From: Flavobacteriales bacterium
GTDB taxonomy: Bacteria > Bacteroidota > Bacteroidia > Flavobacteriales_F > PHOS-HE28
Assembly (NCBI GenBank): GCA_020635715.1
Contig: JACJZG010000001.1
Location: forward strand, 248,001 to 312,000
DNA: 64,000 bases
Direction of reading: 5' to 3'
Shown here: positions 51,043 to 59,997 of the stretch, one piece after another
Layout: each line of letters starts with the position of its first letter
Numbering within the stretch: position 1 is the first letter of the stretch
Program-made: the position numbers and the translations under genes
The notes under the pieces: model-generated
What the model saw: only the letters and a program-made list of their open reading frames with translations
Told to the model about the DNA's origin: nothing
Database searches by the model: none

Positions 51043-51411
51043 ATGCGTGGAACCTGGACAGTGGTGCTGCTCGTCCTGAGCAATGCGTTCATGACGCTGG
51101 CGTGGTATGGCCACCTGCGCTTCAAGGACCATCCCTCACTGGCCAAGCTCGGCCTCGTCTCCGTGATCCTGATCAGCTGGGGCATCGCCTTCTTCGAATA
51201 CTGCCTGCAGGTGCCAGCGAACCGGCTTGGCTATGTGGCGGACGGAGGACCGTACTCCCTTGTTCAATTGAAGGTGATCCAGGAGGTGATCACACTGGCC
51301 GTGTTCGTCGGCTTCAGTCTGATCGCCTTCAAGGAGGAGTCCTTCCGCTGGAACCATGCGCTGGCGGGCCTCTTGCTTGTTGCGGCCGTATGGCTGGTGT
51401 TCAAGAAGTGA
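51043..51411 (+). CDS. DUF486 family (DMT-like) membrane protein
   Basis: The protein has 122 residues from ATG 51043. There are four transmembrane helices, with VVLLVLSNAFMTLAWYGHL, LISWGIAFFEYCLQVPANR, PYSLVQLKVIQEVITLAVFV and ALAGLLLVAAVWLVFKK. The block FFEYCLQVPANRxG is the DUF486 signature. It is related to the small multidrug/DMT fold; no transport substrate is known. It is convergent with the TonB receptor, two bases apart. Confidence 0.88.
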   Translation: MRGTWTVVLLVLSNAFMTLAWYGHLRFKDHPSLAKLGLVSVILISWGIAFFEYCLQVPANRLGYVADGGPYSLVQLKVIQEVITLAVFVGFSLIAFKEESFRWNHALAGLLLVAAVWLVFKK

Positions 51412-51413
51412 TC

Positions 51414-53666
51414 TCAGGACAAGGCCCATCGCAGGCCGATGAACCCTCTGATCCCCTGCAATGGCGCGTAGATGTAGGACGGGTCGAAGGTGTAGCCGTT
51501 CGGGTTATTGATCGGGTCGTTCGCGGTCCGGTCGAACGGATCGAAGGGCCGAATGATCGGGTCCTTCGGTACGAAATCCAGCAGGTTCTTCACCCCACCG
51601 TACAGCTCGATCCCGTTGCCCGTCTTGTACTTCAACTGAAGGTTCAGCAATGCGTGCGTTGGGCTGTATCCCGGGCGGTAGTCGTTCGGTAGCACCGGAA
51701 GCCGCATCGGACCGTACACCTGGCCCGTCAGGTCGGTGGACCATCGTATAGACCAGTCATAGCTGGCGGTGAACGTACCTGACCAACGCGGCGCGAAGTA
51801 GACATCGGCACGCCGGCCCTGGTTCACGGTGAACACCTCCATGTAGGTGGCACCCGCCGATATGCGCCACGGTGCAGCAATTCGTGCATCCAGTGTCAGG
51901 CTGGCGCCGCGGGATACAGCGTGACCGTCAAGGTTCGCGTAGATGATCAGATCCGGATCGGTATGGTAATCGGGAAGGATGCGATCGCTGAAATGGGTAT
52001 GGAACAGGGTACCATCCAGACCGAAGGACCGCTTCTCACCGGGCCACTTCCTCACGATGTTGATCGCTCCATTGAGCGAGCGTTCCGGCCGCAACGCCTC
52101 GGTGATCACCACGGTGCGCGCACCGGTCAGGGCCGCATGGTCCTCGGCGAACAGGTTCACCACCCGGAAACCGGTGCCGAAGCTGCCGCGCACCGTCCAT
52201 CGCGGCCCCGGTGACCACTTGTATGCCAGCCGCGGCGAGTGCACCGCTCCATGGTCCCGGTCCCGGTCGGTGCGCATCCCCACCAGGAGCTTGTGGTGTT
52301 CATTGATGCTCCATTCGTCCTGCACGAAGAGCCCCGGCAATGGGCGCCGCTCGGGTCGATCGGCCGCGAAGGTGCCATCGGCATTGAAGGTGCTGGTCGC
52401 CGGTGTGTTGTCGTTGTAGGTGGTCAACCTGTACGCGACCCCGGCGAGCAGTTCGTGCCGCACCGCGAAGCGTTTGCTCCAGATCAACTGCCCGAAAAGC
52501 ACCTGCTGATCCGCGTCGTACGGTGTGGTACCGTACCACGATCGTTGCCGGTGACCATTCGCGCTCACCTGCACCGTGATCCGCTCACGCACCGGTAACT
52601 GGTACTGCCCGATCACTTCCCAGCGCCTGGTGTTGATGGTCTCTCCATAGATCCGCCCGGAACCGGCGTCACCTCGTGTCCAATGCATCTGACCGCCCCA
52701 GCGCTCCTCGGAGACCAGTCTTCCCGCCAGGCTCGCCAGCTTCTTATCCGGCCTTACGAACGCGACCTTGTTGAACAGGGAGATGCGTTGTTGCAAGGTG
52801 AGATCCGTGAATCCATCGCCATTCTCATCGCGTGGATCGCCGTAATGGAACAGGTTCATACCGATCAGGTCCTGCACACGCCCTTTGCCGATGCGTACGC
52901 CAAGGTCCGCGTTCAACTCCTGCCAGCTCGTCGCCATCACGTCAACACTGGCCCGCGGCGCGAACGCCGGATCCTTCGTGATCACGTTGATGATGCCCCC
53001 CATCGCCTCGCTTCCATACAAGGAGGAACCGGGACCCTTCATCACCTCCACACGATCGATCATGCTGATGGGGATACCACTAAGACCATAGACCGTGCTG
53101 AGGGCGCTCACGATGGGCATCCCATCGATCAGTACCATGGTGTACGGCCCTTCCATGCCATTGATGTGGATGTCGCCGGTGTTGCACACGCTGCAATTCA
53201 ATTGCGAGCGCACCCCATTGATCATGCTCACCGCATCGAACAACACAGGGCTGGGGTTCTTGCGGAAGAGCTTCGTGGATACGACCTCGATCGGCACCGG
53301 GCTCTCGCTCCGGCTCACCTCACGCAGCGTTCCCGTGATCACCACCTCCTCCAGATAGGCTGCGGAGCGCTCCATGCGCACATCGCCCAACCGTTGCTCC
53401 AACCCCGCCTGAACACTCACGGGCAACGCCAACGGTCCATAGCCAACGGCCGAGACCAGCAGCACCTGCCGGCCGGCCGGAACCCCTTGCAGCACAAAAC
53501 GCCCCTCCCCATCCGTGGCCATGCCGATCGTGGTGCCCTTGATGAGGGTGCTCGCGAACGGTACCGGACCATCAGCCCCCACCACGCGGCCGACGACCGA
53601 GCCCGCCTGCCCCCACAGGCCGGTCGTGACCAGCCCGCCCATGAGAAGGACCCAATATCGGAACAT
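51414..53666 (-). CDS. TonB-dependent outer-membrane receptor, probably metal-regulated
   Basis: A 750-residue protein. A signal peptide (WVLLMGGLVTTGLWGQ) and a carboxypeptidase-like regulatory domain (residues 20-105) precede the plug (GDIHINGMEGPYTMVLIDGM, VMKGPGSSLYGSEAMGGIIN). The barrel follows and ends GIRGFIGLRWALS. The CNTGDIHINGMEGPYT block with the preceding LNCSVC cysteines marks a Bacteroidota subfamily usually described as siderophore or cobalamin receptors. A palindrome resembling a DtxR/MntR-type operator lies 22 bases upstream of the start, supporting iron or manganese control. The substrate is not established. Confidence 0.87.
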   Translation of the reverse strand: MFRYWVLLMGGLVTTGLWGQAGSVVGRVVGADGPVPFASTLIKGTTIGMATDGEGRFVLQGVPAGRQVLLVSAVGYGPLALPVSVQAGLEQRLGDVRMERSAAYLEEVVITGTLREVSRSESPVPIEVVSTKLFRKNPSPVLFDAVSMINGVRSQLNCSVCNTGDIHINGMEGPYTMVLIDGMPIVSALSTVYGLSGIPISMIDRVEVMKGPGSSLYGSEAMGGIINVITKDPAFAPRASVDVMATSWQELNADLGVRIGKGRVQDLIGMNLFHYGDPRDENGDGFTDLTLQQRISLFNKVAFVRPDKKLASLAGRLVSEERWGGQMHWTRGDAGSGRIYGETINTRRWEVIGQYQLPVRERITVQVSANGHRQRSWYGTTPYDADQQVLFGQLIWSKRFAVRHELLAGVAYRLTTYNDNTPATSTFNADGTFAADRPERRPLPGLFVQDEWSINEHHKLLVGMRTDRDRDHGAVHSPRLAYKWSPGPRWTVRGSFGTGFRVVNLFAEDHAALTGARTVVITEALRPERSLNGAINIVRKWPGEKRSFGLDGTLFHTHFSDRILPDYHTDPDLIIYANLDGHAVSRGASLTLDARIAAPWRISAGATYMEVFTVNQGRRADVYFAPRWSGTFTASYDWSIRWSTDLTGQVYGPMRLPVLPNDYRPGYSPTHALLNLQLKYKTGNGIELYGGVKNLLDFVPKDPIIRPFDPFDRTANDPINNPNGYTFDPSYIYAPLQGIRGFIGLRWALS

Positions 53667-53687
53667 AGTGCAATACTAATCCATTTA

Positions 53688-53701
53688 TTAGACTTGTCTA
53701 A
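53688..53701 (-). promoter_or_regulatory. Palindromic operator (DtxR/MntR-like) upstream of the TonB receptor
   Basis: TTAGACTTGTCTAA has perfect 6-base arms around a 2-base centre. On the coding strand it is followed by TAGTATTG, near the Bacteroidota -7 box, which lies a few bases before the ATG. An operator between -33 and -7 would repress the receptor when metal is replete. Regulator identity is inferred from the TTAG/CTAA arms. Confidence 0.5.
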
Positions 53702-53823
53702 TTCTTGCGATAGGGTGCCCCGCCATGCGGGAACCCATCAATGGTCGAACGAAGTACGGCCGTGCTCCAACCGGACGGATGAGCGGTGCGATCGTGCGCG
53801 AAAGCAGACCCCTGCTGGGCCGA

Positions 53824-54942
53824 TCAGACCGCGACCGGGTCCACAGCGGGATAGCGAGCGTGCCCGTGCTGCTTCATGTAGAGGTCGAAGATGATCCCGT
53901 CCGCGAGACCCACCTTGGGTACGAAGACCTCCTCGATGCCTGCATGCTCCATCACCCACAGGAAGATATCGGCGGCCGGGATGATCACGTCCGCACGGTC
54001 TGGCCGCAGGCGAAGCACCTTCACGCGGTCCTCAAAGGAGTGTCCGGCGATGCGGTCCCGTTGGCCGGCAATGTCCGCGCGTGACAGCGGCTCGCCGAAA
54101 CTGTTGCCGTTCTCCTTGAATATCCGGTTGATGTTGCCACCTGTCCCGATGGCGAGCAGCGAACCGTGCTGCGCGCGCAGTTCCTCCAGGAAGGCGCGCA
54201 TCTCCGTCCAGCTCTCGGGGGTCACCATTCCCTGCAACGTGCGGACCGTACCGATCTTGAAGCTCGCGCTCTTCACCCGATGGCCACGCTCCAGCCAGGT
54301 GAGTTCCGTGCTGCCGCCGCCCACATCGATATAGAGGTAGCTCCGGTCCTTCAACAGATCCTGGGTCCAGAAGGTACTTACGATGAGATCCGCCTCCGAG
54401 CGGCCGCTGATCACCTCGACGTGAACGCCGCTCTCCATCTCGACCCGTGCAACGATCTCCGCACTATTGGCTGCTTCGCGCATGGCACTTGTGGCGCAGC
54501 AGCGAACGTAGGGCACGTTGTACACCTCGGTGAGCAGCCGAAAGGCTTTCAGGCTCTTGATGAGGTAGTCGCGCTTCGCATTGCCGATCGCGCCGGTACT
54601 GAACACGTCCTCACCAAGGCGCACAGGTACACGTACCAGCGTCTGCTTCTTGATGACCGGATGATCATCCCGCTCGATCACCTCACCGACCAACAGGCGC
54701 ACGGCATTGGAGCCGATGTCGATGGCGGCATATGTGCGTGCGCTGGCGATGCGGTGAAGGTAAGGAGCACGGTGATCGGAAAGATCGAGTGATCCGCCGA
54801 CCGCTTGCGGTCGATCAGGTCGAACGACCTTCGCCCTGAGGTCATACTCGACCTGCAGACCGGTCTTGAAGCAACCTTTTCCATTCGAAGCGTAATCCAG
54901 ATGAGGCCACTCTGGTATCCTGATTGGCGACCACACGATCAA
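53824..54942 (-). CDS. Ppx/GppA-type exopolyphosphatase / (p)ppGpp-related phosphatase
   Basis: The conserved protein begins at YAAIDIGSNAVRLL (phosphate-1 of the ASKHA fold), with YIDVGGGSTEL (phosphate-2) and LAIGTGGNINRI further on. It ends near VFVPKVGLADGIIFDLYMKQ. About 300 residues match single-domain Bacteroidota Ppx proteins that hydrolyse polyphosphate or pppGpp. No ATG/GTG/TTG lies close to YAAID. The only upstream in-frame ATG (54942) would add an unusual extension of about 70 residues, so the start is uncertain. Confidence 0.85.
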   Translation of the reverse strand: MIVWSPIRIPEWPHLDYASNGKGCFKTGLQVEYDLRAKVVRPDRPQAVGGSLDLSDHRAPYLHRIASARTYAAIDIGSNAVRLLVGEVIERDDHPVIKKQTLVRVPVRLGEDVFSTGAIGNAKRDYLIKSLKAFRLLTEVYNVPYVRCCATSAMREAANSAEIVARVEMESGVHVEVISGRSEADLIVSTFWTQDLLKDRSYLYIDVGGGSTELTWLERGHRVKSASFKIGTVRTLQGMVTPESWTEMRAFLEELRAQHGSLLAIGTGGNINRIFKENGNSFGEPLSRADIAGQRDRIAGHSFEDRVKVLRLRPDRADVIIPAADIFLWVMEHAGIEEVFVPKVGLADGIIFDLYMKQHGHARYPAVDPVAV

Positions 54943-54955
54943 CTACCTTCCCCTC

Positions 54956-57679
54956 ATGGAACGAACCCACCGGCTGATCGTCCTGCTTGGCTTGATATCC
55001 ACCAACAGCGCCATGGCGCTCACGGTCTCCGTCACGGCGGTCGGTCACCAGATCTGTGGCAATTGGCTCGGAGGGGTAGTAGCCAACCAGAACGGCGGGG
55101 TACCCCCCTATTCCTTCCTGTGGAACAACGGTAGTACGGAACAATCGCAATACGGGCTCCCGGCGGGTATCTACTCGGTCGTGGTGACAGATGCCGTCGG
55201 CACCACTGCAACAGGACAGGCCGAGGTATTGGCCTTGAACGCCTATCCGTATGCCACCGTTGTCGAGCAGAGCTATTGCAACGGCATGCAACCCTTCGTG
55301 GTCTTCTGGGCCGGTACCGAGAATGGCATGCCGCCCGACCCGATGACCGGGACCCAACACGGACCGGGGCCTTACACCTTCCAGGCACCAGGCTACACGA
55401 CCAGCTATGGCGAATGGCCACAGGCCTGCTCGTGGTACGCCTATTACATGGTCGGTGTCGATGCACCAGCTGGATCAAGCGTTACTGTGAACTACGAGGA
55501 TGGTAGCGGTTGTCCCGGATCCTTCCTCTTTCAGGTCCCCCAACCCATCTCCCTGCCTACGCTGCAGATCGTGGATGTGACCGGATCATGCTCCAATGGC
55601 GCCATCGGTTCGGCCAGTTTGAGCATCAACGCCCCGGTCGCGGCGCCATTCAGGATCCGATTGAAGAACGGTGCCCACCAGCCTTACTCCGGGGTTTGTG
55701 ACTACCTGACCTACGAGTATGAGACCAGCGCCTCACATCAATACACGGGGCTCGCACCAGGGACCTATTGGGTCGTGAGCGATGTCGATGTCTTCGGCCT
55801 TCGCGAGGACATTCAAGCGCCGTGCTCCGATTCCATCTCGTTCGTTGTTCCCGACCTCGGCACCACCTGTGGCCTGGTCAGTGGCCGCGTTCATATCGAC
55901 AACAATGCGAACTGCGCGTACAACAGTGGAGAGAACAACGTACCCAGCACCGTCATCGAGATCACTCCGGGGCCCTACTATACCACCACCGGACCTACTG
56001 GCACGTACGCCGTGAACCTGCCCTATGGAACCTATCAGTTCGCGGAGCAGCACCCGGTGGTGGAGCAAAGCTGCCCGCTCAACGTGACCGTGGCCGCGGC
56101 CTCCCTCGCGAACCGTAACATCAGCTGCACCGGTGGCATGCCCTTGGATGTCCGCGTGCTCATGGCCAACGGTCCGGCACGACCCGGGTTCGAGATCCTC
56201 TATGCCATCGACATTGACAACCTCACCACAGCGACGACCGGCGCGACCACATTGACCGTGCAGGTCGATCCTGCGCTCACCTTCGTGAGCATGACGAGCG
56301 GTGGCGTCGCCGCAGGCAATACCTACTCGTGGAACCTGGCTATGACAAGTGCCTTCCAGCACCGGGAAGTACGGCTCCGCATGCGCGTCCCGCCGGACGT
56401 CGGCCTTATCGGATCGACCCTGACCACCACCGCCACGCTGACCACGGCCAACACCGATGTGGACCTGTCCAACAACACCGCGATCAGCCAGCAGCTCGTT
56501 ACCGGCAGTTTCGACCCCAATGACAAGCTCGCACGGACCTCCAGTGGCTCTGGCACGACCTACCTGATCGGACAGGACGAATGGATCGACTACACCATCC
56601 GTTTCCAGAACACGGGTACGGATACCGCCTTCAACGTATTGATCACCGATACGCTGCCCGCGACATTGGATCCCGCCACCGTGCTTTGGGGGCCGACGTC
56701 CCACGCCTGCACCCGCTCCATGGCCTCGAACGGCACGCTCAAATTCATCTTCACGAATATCCTCCTGCCGGATAGCAACTCGAACGAACCACTGAGTCAT
56801 GGCTTTGTGAGCTTCCGCATCAGGCCTCACCAGCCGGTCAGCCCGGGAACAACGTTCACGAACCTCGCCAACATCTACTTCGACTTCAACCCACCGGTGA
56901 TCACCGATCCGAGCGTGCTGACCGTGGCTTCCCCGGGGGTCGTTCTTTCACCGCGCGTCCTGCTCGGCGGGCCGTATGTCGGAGCCACGCAGCGCATGAA
57001 CGATGCGCTGCGCGCCTCGGGACTGCTGCCTTTGACCGAACCATACACAGCGATGGGCTATGACCACGTGGGAGACGGTGGTGGCGAGACGGCCACAGCG
57101 GCGGTGTTCGCTGCGACCGGCGATGACGCCATTGTCGACTGGGTGGTGGTCGAACTGCGCAATACCAACGCTCCCTATGCCGTGATCGCAACGCGTAGCG
57201 CCCTGCTTCAACGCGATGGTGATGTTACCGCAACGAACGGCACCGGCCCGCTCGCCTTCGATCTGCCAGCAGGACCCTACCGCATCGCGATCCGCCATCG
57301 CAACCATTTAGGGTGCATGACGAATACCGGGATCTCGTTGGGTCCGACCAACACGGTGGTGGACTTCACCACGGCCGCAACATCGACTTATGGTTCGGAC
57401 GCACGCGCCTCGGTCGGTGGTCGCTTGGTCCTTTGGCCCGGCGATGGCAACGCGGACGGGGTCGTGAAGTATGCCGGTTCGGCCAATGATCGTGACCGGG
57501 TCCTTGTGGCCATCGGCGGTATGGTCCCCACGAATGTGGTATCCGCGGTCTATGATCCGCGCGATATCGACCTGAACGGACAGATCAAATACACCGGCGG
57601 AACGAATGACCGCGACGTCATCCTCCAGAGCATCGGGGGGGTAGTGCCGACTTCGGTTCGAACAGCTCAATTGCCCTGA
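54956..57679 (+). CDS. Large secreted SprB-repeat protein with EF-hand-like C-terminal repeats
   Basis: A 907-residue protein. The signal peptide is RLIVLLGLISTNSAMA. Early on it has a SprB-like repeat (GGVPPYSFLWNNGSTEQSQY followed by LPAGIYSVVVTD), then a prealbumin-like segment (RVHIDNNANCAYNSGENNVP). The shared domain SFDPNDKLARTSS with WIDYTIRFQNTGT is also present. The C-terminus differs from the usual T9SS type A domain. It has two tandem motifs, DGNADGVVKYAGSANDRD and DIDLNGQIKYTGGTNDRD, each followed by an IGGxVPT stretch; the DxNxDG pattern is dockerin/EF-hand-like. It is probably an adhesin or matrix protein. Confidence 0.82.
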   Translation: MERTHRLIVLLGLISTNSAMALTVSVTAVGHQICGNWLGGVVANQNGGVPPYSFLWNNGSTEQSQYGLPAGIYSVVVTDAVGTTATGQAEVLALNAYPYATVVEQSYCNGMQPFVVFWAGTENGMPPDPMTGTQHGPGPYTFQAPGYTTSYGEWPQACSWYAYYMVGVDAPAGSSVTVNYEDGSGCPGSFLFQVPQPISLPTLQIVDVTGSCSNGAIGSASLSINAPVAAPFRIRLKNGAHQPYSGVCDYLTYEYETSASHQYTGLAPGTYWVVSDVDVFGLREDIQAPCSDSISFVVPDLGTTCGLVSGRVHIDNNANCAYNSGENNVPSTVIEITPGPYYTTTGPTGTYAVNLPYGTYQFAEQHPVVEQSCPLNVTVAAASLANRNISCTGGMPLDVRVLMANGPARPGFEILYAIDIDNLTTATTGATTLTVQVDPALTFVSMTSGGVAAGNTYSWNLAMTSAFQHREVRLRMRVPPDVGLIGSTLTTTATLTTANTDVDLSNNTAISQQLVTGSFDPNDKLARTSSGSGTTYLIGQDEWIDYTIRFQNTGTDTAFNVLITDTLPATLDPATVLWGPTSHACTRSMASNGTLKFIFTNILLPDSNSNEPLSHGFVSFRIRPHQPVSPGTTFTNLANIYFDFNPPVITDPSVLTVASPGVVLSPRVLLGGPYVGATQRMNDALRASGLLPLTEPYTAMGYDHVGDGGGETATAAVFAATGDDAIVDWVVVELRNTNAPYAVIATRSALLQRDGDVTATNGTGPLAFDLPAGPYRIAIRHRNHLGCMTNTGISLGPTNTVVDFTTAATSTYGSDARASVGGRLVLWPGDGNADGVVKYAGSANDRDRVLVAIGGMVPTNVVSAVYDPRDIDLNGQIKYTGGTNDRDVILQSIGGVVPTSVRTAQLP

Positions 57680-57905
57680 CAGACTTATTCACAGGATCGG
57701 GCCAGGTCTTCCCTGACTTGGTCGATGACTGCCCCCCTGATCGGATTAGAGCCGGATGCTTCGCGCGAGACCGCGTATCCGCGTTCCACGTATATCATTG
57801 CCGAGGTCCTGAGGCGCGCGTCGATCAACGGACGAATTATTGAAGTCACGCCCTACCGAACATATCGTTTACCTTCACTATTCCTCCAAGTCCGAGGCTT
57901 TGGGC

Positions 57906-57992
57906 ATGGATCGTTCTGGCATTTATCCTCTATTGCAATTGAAGATGATCGCCCTCATCCGTTTCATCCCGCTCCCAGAAGCGGGGTATTAA
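57906..57992 (+). CDS. Short leader-like ORF 1 (28 residues)
   Basis: An ATG-started frame of 28 residues ending MIALIRFIPLPEAGY, five bases before the start of the first 539-residue paralogue. The same peptide end (MIALIRFVPLPEAGH) precedes the second paralogue. The codon changes between the two are mainly synonymous. It may be a translationally coupled leader peptide, or the 3' scrap of a gene duplicated with its neighbour. Confidence 0.5.
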   Translation: MDRSGIYPLLQLKMIALIRFIPLPEAGY

Positions 57993-57997
57993 GCTTT

Positions 57998-59617
57998 ATG
58001 ATGGCCCGCTTGTTACTATCGGTCGTATTGGTCTTTGCCTACGCCAGCACGATTGTGGTTAACGGCCAAAGCTATTCGTTGGAGAACTGCAGCGATGCAG
58101 GACCAGTGAACATCTACGCCGCCCGTGATCTCGCAGGCGCCCCTGATGGAAAGCTTTTTGCCGTTGGCGCGTACTCCGGGAGCTTCACATTCACCAATAT
58201 GAACCTGAGCTCAGATGCACAAGGTGCCGTGTTCATCACTAAGGTCTCAGAAGACCTTGATGTCGAGTGGCTCATGACCCTCTGCGAGAATTACAGTACC
58301 TCTTTCGACTTGTTGTCGCCTTCCATCGAAGTTGGACCCGATGGTCAGATTGTGGTCGCGGTCAGCTTCGCAGACACCCTCAGCCTTTTCGAGACCTTGC
58401 ATATCCCGGATGACGGAAAGGGAATAGTACTGATCGCACTTAGCTCGAGCGGGGAATTGTTATGGCACCAGGAGATCGAGGGTGACGACATCAGGAAACA
58501 AGGTGTCTCCATTGATGGCGATGGGAACATTCTTGTTACTGGCGGTGCTTTGGGCGATATATTCATTGCAAAATACGACCCATTAGGGAATCAATTGTGG
58601 TGGTCTACCGCAGGTGGGTCATCAGGAGCCGATCTGACTTGGGCGATCATCTCAAATAGCAGCAACGGCATCTACGTTACAGGCCGATTGATCAGCGGTG
58701 GTCAAGCGCAATTCGGTTCGTTGTCCTTAACACCGCCCAACGGAACTTATATGGTCGGCTTTTTAGCCAAGTACTCTGCTTCCGGGGTGCCCGAATGGAT
58801 ACGATATGTATATAGCCAAACCTTTGCACGCTTTTCCGTGATAAATTCACTGGTATGCAGCAACGACGATATATACATCGCTGGCTACTTCGAGGATTCG
58901 TATTTGCGTTTCTCAAATGGGGGTGGGAATTTCGGGCAGCAGCCGAACGGCCTACCACGGTCCTTCCTTGCAAAGTATGGCTCAAATGGGGATCTTCAAT
59001 GGGTAAAAGTTCCACCATACTCTGGAACCGGATCTGACGGAGCATTGGCATTGACGACCGATGGTACTATGTTGCACGCTTTGCTCAACTTTCAAAACTT
59101 GATCACACATGACCTAGGCCCGATAGCTTCGTATGGCAGCCATGACCTACTACTTGAACACTCGGACACGAATGGTACACTCTTGACCAATTTCCAGATC
59201 GGTGGCACAGGAATGGAGAGCGGTGATCACATCATCCACCACGCTGGCCACATTTACATTCTGGGTGGTACGAACGGAACCTCCCTCATGAGCCCTGCGG
59301 ATTGCGCCGTAGCTGTCAGTTCCAACATGTTCATTCTGCGCTTTCGCGATGAGAGCGTGGGGGTTTCCGACCAGGATGAGCAGTATTCGACATCGCTTTA
59401 TCCTAATCCGAATGACGGCACCTTCACCTTAAAGGCACCACGCTACACCGAGCGGATCATCCTTTCAGATGCATGGGGTCGCATAATCTTGCAAAGCAAC
59501 TACCGCTGGTCTGAAGCTGGTGTTCCGCTGGATCTTGGCGACGTTGCACCGGGTGTCTATTGGGTCCGGGCACAAGGAAATAATCAAAGCTTGTCCACCA
59601 AAATGCTTGTGTGGTGA
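57998..59617 (+). CDS. Secreted T9SS protein with beta-propeller-like repeats, paralogue 1
   Basis: The protein has 539 residues from ATG 57998; the second ATG at 58001 is equally possible. The in-frame sequence upstream is not coding-like. Signal peptide LLLSVVLVFAYASTIVVNGQ. The body has recurring strands such as SIDGDGNILVTGGALGDIFI, AKYDPLGNQLWWSTAGG and FLAKYGSNGDLQWVK, the SBBP/delta-60-like repeat style of Bacteroidota propellers. The C-terminus (TSLYPNPNDGTFTLKAP, ILSDAWGRII, VAPGVYWVRAQ) is a T9SS type A sorting domain. A close paralogue of equal length follows at 59998, so the pair arose by tandem duplication. AT content is higher than for other genes here. Confidence 0.83.
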   Translation: MMARLLLSVVLVFAYASTIVVNGQSYSLENCSDAGPVNIYAARDLAGAPDGKLFAVGAYSGSFTFTNMNLSSDAQGAVFITKVSEDLDVEWLMTLCENYSTSFDLLSPSIEVGPDGQIVVAVSFADTLSLFETLHIPDDGKGIVLIALSSSGELLWHQEIEGDDIRKQGVSIDGDGNILVTGGALGDIFIAKYDPLGNQLWWSTAGGSSGADLTWAIISNSSNGIYVTGRLISGGQAQFGSLSLTPPNGTYMVGFLAKYSASGVPEWIRYVYSQTFARFSVINSLVCSNDDIYIAGYFEDSYLRFSNGGGNFGQQPNGLPRSFLAKYGSNGDLQWVKVPPYSGTGSDGALALTTDGTMLHALLNFQNLITHDLGPIASYGSHDLLLEHSDTNGTLLTNFQIGGTGMESGDHIIHHAGHIYILGGTNGTSLMSPADCAVAVSSNMFILRFRDESVGVSDQDEQYSTSLYPNPNDGTFTLKAPRYTERIILSDAWGRIILQSNYRWSEAGVPLDLGDVAPGVYWVRAQGNNQSLSTKMLVW

Positions 59618-59772
59618 ATGGTTGTTGGACGCCCTACTTCAGCACGCCCTTCCTCATAGGAAGGAGATATGTCGAGTATATCGCTCCTCCGTATGGGGAC
59701 CCGAGCTGGGAGGATGATGAGGAAGATAACGACAATCAAGACCTCATCAATAATGAGGAAAGCGCCGAAGGA

Positions 59773-59988
59773 ATGGAAGGACTATTCTACGTCAATGGCC
59801 CTTCCAATAACGTGGCCGAGGCGCTCCCATACATCGGCGACCAGAAGAACGGATCCAATGACCTGTACCGGCGAAAGGAAGATATCTGCACATTCTTGAA
59901 TCAGGATTGCTCAGGAACCCCGGTACACCCCGTGGTGAAGATGATCGCCCTCATCCGTTTCGTACCACTCCCGGAAGCAGGGCATTAG
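59773..59988 (+). CDS. Hypothetical small acidic protein / leader ORF 2
   Basis: The protein has 71 residues from ATG 59773. The frame is open further upstream to 59611, including an acidic run EDDEEDNDNQD, so the start is uncertain. It ends MIALIRFVPLPEAGH, almost the same as the end of leader ORF 1, nine bases before paralogue 2. No domain was recognised. It fills most of the 380-base spacer between the paralogues. Confidence 0.4.
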   Translation: MEGLFYVNGPSNNVAEALPYIGDQKNGSNDLYRRKEDICTFLNQDCSGTPVHPVVKMIALIRFVPLPEAGH

Positions 59989-59997
59989 AGCTATGCT

